Source: Spirochaetia bacterium
GTDB lineage: Bacteria > Spirochaetota > Spirochaetia > Treponematales > Rectinemataceae
Reading direction: 5' to 3'
Assembly (NCBI GenBank): GCA_029975555.1
Contig: JARKOY010000109.1
Coordinates: forward strand, 124,001 to 188,000
Length of the DNA stretch: 64,000 nt
This document shows positions 60,154 through 64,000 of the stretch, piece by piece. The translations under genes were made by a program, and so were the position numbers. The notes beneath the pieces are model-generated. The model saw only the letters and a program-made list of their open reading frames with translations. It was not told where the DNA came from and made no database searches. Position 1 is the stretch's first letter. The number at the start of each line of letters is the position of its first letter.

Positions 60154-61752
60154 ATGAACGCTATTCATCGTCCGAAAAGGAAAAGGGCGAAGGTGTCGCC
60201 GATCCTCGTCGCACTTCTGCTCTGCGCGTTGGCGGTGTTCTCTTTCGTCATGCTCCGAGAAGGAGCGTACCGCTCGGAGTCGGCGCTGCTCAAGGCCAGC
60301 TCGGAGAAAATAGCCTCGCAGATTGCCGCACGGCTGCAGAGAATGCTCGCTGTAGGCGAACAGTTCAAGACGATGCTCCTCTCCGATGCAGGCAAAGACT
60401 ACGCAAGCATTAGGGCGATTGCCGAGGAAAGCATCGCCAGTGTTCCATATATCGATTCCATAACGATCGCTCCCGGTGCGATCGTCAGATATTCGTTTCC
60501 GGAAGAGAGGGGTTCCTCGTCGATAGGTCACGATTTGCTCGACAACCCCGAGAGGATGCAGGCGCTCGTCGAGGCGGTGCGCAAAAAGCAGGCGGTGCTG
60601 CAGGGGCCCTCTGTCTCGGCAGAGGGTAAGAACCTGGCATTTTTGCGCATCCCTATCCTGGACAAGACTGACTTGTGGGGTTTTGTGAGCATAGGGTTCG
60701 ATGCTGACAGACTGCTGTCGGAGTTCGATCTTCCCTCGGAATTCCCGGGGCTGTCTATCGCGCTGGTTTCCTCCGGCACAGATGATCGAGGCACACGAGT
60801 TTTTTGGGGCGACCAGCGTGCCCTCCATGGATACGCTGCCCCGGTGAAAGATGTTCCATGGGCTGTCTACACTGCGTCGGCCTATCCGATGGTGCGGGTC
60901 GTGTGGTGGGGATTCGGTATGCTGGCGCTGAACATGGTGAGTCTCGGACTCTTTGTGCTGGGCACGATGCGGCGGCAAAGAGAACCAGTGCAGGAAGCAC
61001 AGAAGAGAGGAAGCGTCGGTTCTGAAGGGGGGACAGTTGAGGCTCGGGCGAAGGCCGTCGGTGTCGAAGAGGGCAGAACTGTGTCTCCAGAAAAGATAGA
61101 CCGCCCCAAGACACCGTTTGTGGTGGCCCCCTTCGTGCCGGAGTCGGGCATACAAGAGCCGTCGACGGGGGTTTCCGCACAGGAGCCGGCTGCACAGAAG
61201 CCGGAGCCCGGCGTAAAAAAAACTGCCGACGGTGGGGCCTCGACCACAGAATCGCCGACGCTGGTGCCTGCGGCGGTGGTGCCGGGCCCCGCTGAAGCGC
61301 AAAAGACCACGGTCGAGGGCCCTGAGGCCCCCATTTCGGTCCTTGTCGTCGACGACAGCGAGGTCAACCGCGAGCTTCTCCTCAGGATGCTGGCGCTGAA
61401 AGGCTACGATGCCCAGGCAGTGTCCAGCGGGCCGCATGCGCTGGAAGCCCTCAAGGAGCGCAGGTTCGATCTTCTTCTCATCGACTGCATCATGCCTGAG
61501 ATGGATGGCTATGCGCTGGCGTCGGCCGTGCGGGCCAGTGGCATCGATCGGCCATCCCCGTTGGCCGGCCTGTTCGGACAGGACCACAGCGCCATTCATG
61601 GAAAACCTGCCCTGCTCGCCATGAGCCCGCGGCACGACCCTGAAGAAGTCAAAAGATGCAGCGACGCCGGTTTCGACGCGTTGCTCATAAAACCCTTTAC
61701 GATGACCTCGCTCGACCAGAAAATTCGGGAGACGCTGCGCCGTGAAGCATAA
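60154..61752 (+). CDS. Membrane sensor with extracytoplasmic domain and C-terminal receiver, no kinase
   Basis: 532 residues. Membrane helix 15-35, an extracytoplasmic domain 36-247 of the dCACHE/CHASE kind (SVPYIDSITIAPGAIVRYSFP, ERGSSSIGHDLLDNPERMQALV, FLRIPILDKTDLWGFVSIGFDADRLL), second helix 248-270. A Pro/Ala/Glu-rich linker spans about 273-393. Then a receiver domain: VLVVDDSEVNRE (D400, D401), phospho-acceptor D444 in LLIDCIMPEMDG, K513 in LLIKPF. No HisKA, HATPase, GGDEF or EAL domain is present. The REC domain has an extra loop near 468-488. It lies between two genes for paralogous secreted proteins. No clear ribosome site precedes ATG 60154; TGA-TATGCT at 60131-60139 could be its -10. 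Confidence 0.85.
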   Translation: MNAIHRPKRKRAKVSPILVALLLCALAVFSFVMLREGAYRSESALLKASSEKIASQIAARLQRMLAVGEQFKTMLLSDAGKDYASIRAIAEESIASVPYIDSITIAPGAIVRYSFPEERGSSSIGHDLLDNPERMQALVEAVRKKQAVLQGPSVSAEGKNLAFLRIPILDKTDLWGFVSIGFDADRLLSEFDLPSEFPGLSIALVSSGTDDRGTRVFWGDQRALHGYAAPVKDVPWAVYTASAYPMVRVVWWGFGMLALNMVSLGLFVLGTMRRQREPVQEAQKRGSVGSEGGTVEARAKAVGVEEGRTVSPEKIDRPKTPFVVAPFVPESGIQEPSTGVSAQEPAAQKPEPGVKKTADGGASTTESPTLVPAAVVPGPAEAQKTTVEGPEAPISVLVVDDSEVNRELLLRMLALKGYDAQAVSSGPHALEALKERRFDLLLIDCIMPEMDGYALASAVRASGIDRPSPLAGLFGQDHSAIHGKPALLAMSPRHDPEEVKRCSDAGFDALLIKPFTMTSLDQKIRETLRREA

Positions 61753-61779
61753 ATCCCTCGCCCGAGATGCTTTTTGTAT

Positions 61780-61808
61780 TTGACTTTTTTATGAAATGTC
61801 GATAATAA
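61780..61808 (+). promoter_or_regulatory. Promoter of the second secreted protein
   Basis: TTGACT (5/6) at 61780-61785 with TAATAA at 61803-61808 (17-base spacer) or GATAAT at 61801-61806 (15). The leader is about 90 bases long. Confidence 0.5.
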
Positions 61809-61902
61809 TATTAGTAAAGTGTGTGGCGGAATCCGTTGGAGGAAACCACAGAAACACAAAATGTATCTGCGGGACATCGATCCTGCAGGCAGGAGATTCA
61901 AA

Positions 61903-62385
61903 ATGAAAAAGTTTGCGTTGGTGGCTCTGTTAGTGGCGGTGGCGTTTGGTTCGGCGTTCGCGGCGGTTGGAACTTCTCCGTCGGGCACCGTCAAGATCAG
62001 CGGAAGTATCGCTGAGACGTTTTCGTTGACCCTCCCTGGGGAATACCAGAATGGAGTGATCAACAACGATGCGGATACTACCTGGCAGATCGGTGATGTG
62101 AAGGTGGTCAGCAACCTGAAGAATTGGACTCTCAAGCTTGAGAGTGCCAACGCTGGGAAGCTGGTGAACACTGCTGATGTGAACGAGAAGATCGCCTACA
62201 AAGTGTCTGTGGGCAGCTTGTTCACGGATGCAGATCTGAGTTCTGCTCAGACGAGCCCAGCGCAGGGCAGAACCGCGAAGGCGGGGAACGCCTATGCGAT
62301 GACCGTCAAGGTTCTCAGCTCTGCCAATTTCTATCAGGCCGGGACCTACACCGACATCATTACGGTGACGCTCGTCCATCCGTAA
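61903..62385 (+). CDS. Secreted beta-rich protein, paralogue B
   Basis: 160 residues from ATG 61903 (AGGAGA seven bases upstream). Sec signal MKKFALVALLVAVAFGSAFA. The mature part, SGTVKISGSIAETFSLTLPG ... IGDVKVVSNLKNWTLKLESA ... YKVSVGSLF ... YQAGTYTDIITVTLVHP, aligns strand by strand with paralogue A. It is therefore a duplicate with about ten extra residues. Probably assembled or displayed outside the inner membrane. Own promoter and terminator; separated from A only by the sensor-receiver gene. Confidence 0.85.
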   Translation: MKKFALVALLVAVAFGSAFAAVGTSPSGTVKISGSIAETFSLTLPGEYQNGVINNDADTTWQIGDVKVVSNLKNWTLKLESANAGKLVNTADVNEKIAYKVSVGSLFTDADLSSAQTSPAQGRTAKAGNAYAMTVKVLSSANFYQAGTYTDIITVTLVHP

Positions 62386-62407
62386 CCTTCACGACAGGGT
62401 GACGACA

Positions 62408-62448
62408 GAAAGGCCGTCCGGATACGTCCGGATGGCCTTTCATTTTTT
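62408..62448 (+). terminator. Terminator after secreted protein B
   Basis: GAAAGGCC...TCCGGA (62408-62422) pairs with TCCGGATGGCCTTTC (62427-62441), followed by ATTTTTT. Same GAAAGGC/GCCTTTC arms as the terminator after paralogue A. Confidence 0.88.
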
Positions 62449-62496
62449 ATGTGGGCCATCCTTGTTCGTGGGCGCACATTTGTATATTTTTGAAGC

Positions 62497-63129
62497 ATGG
62501 ATCACAATTCAGTGCTGAGGCGCCCGCTGCGCTTCCGTTTTTTCAATGCGACCCTCTATCTGATCGCGGCGAATGTGCTCATCTTCGCGCTTGGCTATGT
62601 GTGGCCGATGCTTACCTACGTACTCGCCCTCAATCCGCAGGCGGTGATGGCGGGCTGGATCTGGCAGGTGTTCACCTACATGTTCGCGCACGCGAATCTG
62701 ACCCACCTTTTCGTGAACATGCTCGGACTTTTCTTTTTTGGGCGGCCTGTGGAACGCACCCTCGGCAGCTCGGAGTTTTTGCTCTATTATCTTCTCTCCG
62801 GCATCTTCGCAGGCATTGCGTCGTTCGCGATTTATGCGCTTTCGGGCGCATGGAACACCATGTTGCTCGGCGCCTCTGGGGCCATCTTCGCGCTGCTTCT
62901 GGCCTTCGCCGTCCTCTATCCGAGGGCGATGGTGTATCTCTACGGCATTATTCCCATCCGCGCGCCGGTGATGGTCATCGGTTACACCGCAATAGAGATT
63001 CTCTCGTCCTTTCTAGGGGCCGCGAGCTCGGTGGCGCACTTGACGCACCTTGCAGGCTTCGTGGCCGGAGCGGCGTATTTCCCCGTCCGCCTGGGGGTGA
63101 ACCCCTTCAGAAGGCTCCGGGAGCGCTGA
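62497..63129 (+). CDS. Rhomboid-family intramembrane serine protease
   Basis: 210 residues, six membrane helices. HANLTHLFVNMLGLFFFG (about 66-84) is the rhomboid HxxxN region. The catalytic Ser is in MLLGASGAIFALLLAF (near 125-140) and the His in SVAHLTHLAGFVAGA (near 176-190), forming the dyad. Short N-terminus, no extra domain. Cleaves membrane-spanning substrates, unknown here. TGTATATTTT lies just upstream, so the leader is very short. Confidence 0.92.
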   Translation: MDHNSVLRRPLRFRFFNATLYLIAANVLIFALGYVWPMLTYVLALNPQAVMAGWIWQVFTYMFAHANLTHLFVNMLGLFFFGRPVERTLGSSEFLLYYLLSGIFAGIASFAIYALSGAWNTMLLGASGAIFALLLAFAVLYPRAMVYLYGIIPIRAPVMVIGYTAIEILSSFLGAASSVAHLTHLAGFVAGAAYFPVRLGVNPFRRLRER

Positions 63130-63201
63130 GGCTTGCATGCTCGCCAGCTTCGCTGGAAGATGGACCGAGGGGCTGACGGTCCAGGTATTTTTAGGTGTTT
63201 T

Positions 63202-64000
63202 TTAGCCGAGGCGGCGGGTTTCGGCCTCGCGGTGCATGGCCTCGAGCAGATCCATGATCGTATCGACGATGGCCTGCTTTTTGTCGTCGCGGAAGTGCAG
63301 GTCGTATTTTACGGATTCAAGGAATTCGGCGCTGTCGTGGACAGGGCTCACGCTGTAGATCACGCGGTCTGGCTGCAAGATATCTTCTTCCATGGCGCCC
63401 GAAGGGTTGAGCCTCAGAATGTTGCCGTTGACGGATATGAGGCAGAATTTTGAAAACGACTTGATGTACGAGGCGATTTCGCGCACTCCACGTTTGGACG
63501 AGGGGTCCCACGGGCGATACCTGGTCCCCGCAGGAAAGACGAGGACTATTTTCCCGCTCGTTTTGGCGGCGCTCAGCGCCTTCATCGCCGCGTGGTTGAT
63601 CGAGATGCTGCGCTTCATCTCCTGATACAGTTCTTTGGGGTCCTTGAATTTTTCCTTTATGATCTGCAGGGAGCGCGAAGGGTAAATGACGATGCGCGTA
63701 TACGCGCGTGCGAAGGCGTGGACGGCTGGGTTCTCTTCGTTGAGCTTGATCCCTGCGATGGCCACAATGCTGGACGCGATCGACTCGCCTGCAGGCCCCA
63801 GTTTCCTCAGCAAATAGTGGAAGACCGGCAAGTCGAAGTTCGAATAGTGTTCCATAAGGATGAGGGTCGATTCCCCCTTCTTTGCATAACCGTAGAGCGA
63901 CTCGAGGTTTTCGAACCCTTCTATCGCCGATGAGGCGTCGAGATAATCGCGGATGATGGTGTCGATGTAGGGCAGGATCGATGAAATGCCTTCCTGGTAT
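63202..64000 (-). CDS. Glycerolipid acyltransferase (PlsB/PlsC type), 5' end outside window
   Basis: The frame is open from the right edge to a TAA at 63202, at least 266 codons; the Met at 63855 is internal, because the HX4D motif (HYSNFD in MEHYSNFDLP) begins just there and upstream codons (DTIIRDYLDASSAIEG) continue in frame. Other family parts are VFPAGTRYRPWDP (FPEGTR motif) near the middle and IYPSRSLQIIKEKF. It transfers an acyl chain to glycerol-3-phosphate or lysophosphatidate. Exact acceptor not decidable without the N-terminus. Confidence 0.85.
   Translation of the reverse strand, partial: YQEGISSILPYIDTIIRDYLDASSAIEGFENLESLYGYAKKGESTLILMEHYSNFDLPVFHYLLRKLGPAGESIASSIVAIAGIKLNEENPAVHAFARAYTRIVIYPSRSLQIIKEKFKDPKELYQEMKRSISINHAAMKALSAAKTSGKIVLVFPAGTRYRPWDPSSKRGVREIASYIKSFSKFCLISVNGNILRLNPSGAMEEDILQPDRVIYSVSPVHDSAEFLESVKYDLHFRDDKKQAIVDTIMDLLEAMHREAETRRLG

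Noticed and set aside
1-64000. CRISPR arrays, insertion sequences, prophage, rRNA genes
   Set aside because: No regularly spaced repeats, transposase or integrase genes, phage structural genes or rRNA signatures were found on either strand.

Overview
The window looks like chromosomal DNA of a free-living or gut-type spirochaete (Spirochaetota, Treponema/Rectinema-like) of moderately high GC. This rests on protein families, not on a marker gene: a DUF4954 protein, a DUF1015-serA-serC cluster, the long form of urocanate hydratase, an lspA-linked small membrane protein and several spirochaete-style hypothetical proteins. No 16S rRNA or flagellar operon is present to confirm it. Coding density is very high. 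I see no insertion sequence, prophage, CRISPR array or replication origin. Both edge genes (bioY on the left, a glycerolipid acyltransferase on the right) run out of the window.

Layout. 1-6 kb: biotin transporter BioY, a candidate structured small RNA, a class II aminoacyl-tRNA-synthetase-like protein, a DUF438/hemerythrin/PAS protein with a CRP/FNR-type operator, a CDF metal exporter and a COG2509-type flavoprotein. 6-11 kb: a complete branched-chain amino-acid ABC operon (livK-H-M-G-F). 11-12.4 kb: a beta-lactamase-fold membrane protein that has lost its catalytic motifs. 12.5-18.6 kb: a lysine riboswitch driving asd-lysC-dapB-dapA-dapD-proC. 18.6-22 kb: two unknown proteins, a Nif3-like protein, lspA. 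22-26 kb: DUF1015-serA-serC (serine synthesis). 26-31 kb: a 921-residue membrane protein with a degenerate PHP-like domain, an Ldh-family dehydrogenase and thioredoxin. 31-41.5 kb: hutU, DUF4954, EF-G, a U32 peptidase and an IclR regulator with a perfect palindromic operator. 41.5-45.7 kb: ssb, purB and an ExbB-ExbD-TonB operon. 45.7-51.7 kb: a signalling locus made of an HD-GYP response regulator, an ICMT-like methyltransferase, a 1052-residue sensor kinase carrying a C-terminal GNAT/FeeM-like acyltransferase domain, and a diacylglycerol-kinase-family lipid kinase. 51.7-54.7 kb: a 46-residue protein, thpR, msrA, udk, ispH. 54.8-59.3 kb: arcC and yajC-secD-secF. 59.3-62.4 kb: tRNA-Cys, then two paralogous secreted beta-rich proteins flanking a membrane-anchored receiver protein without a kinase. 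62.5-64 kb: rhomboid protease and acyltransferase.

The most unusual points are: (1) the kinase-acyltransferase fusion and its lipid-linked neighbours, the best candidate for an undescribed system; (2) the secreted paralogues around a sensor-receiver protein, one behind a full-consensus promoter; (3) a set of genes (Nif3-like, DUF4954, purB, ispH, nearly the lipid kinase) whose -10 box sits six bases before the start codon, predicting leaderless mRNAs; (4) two short, promoter-to-terminator transcripts that could be small RNAs; (5) a catalytically dead serine-hydrolase-fold membrane protein. All functional calls come from reading motifs by eye; no database search was run.
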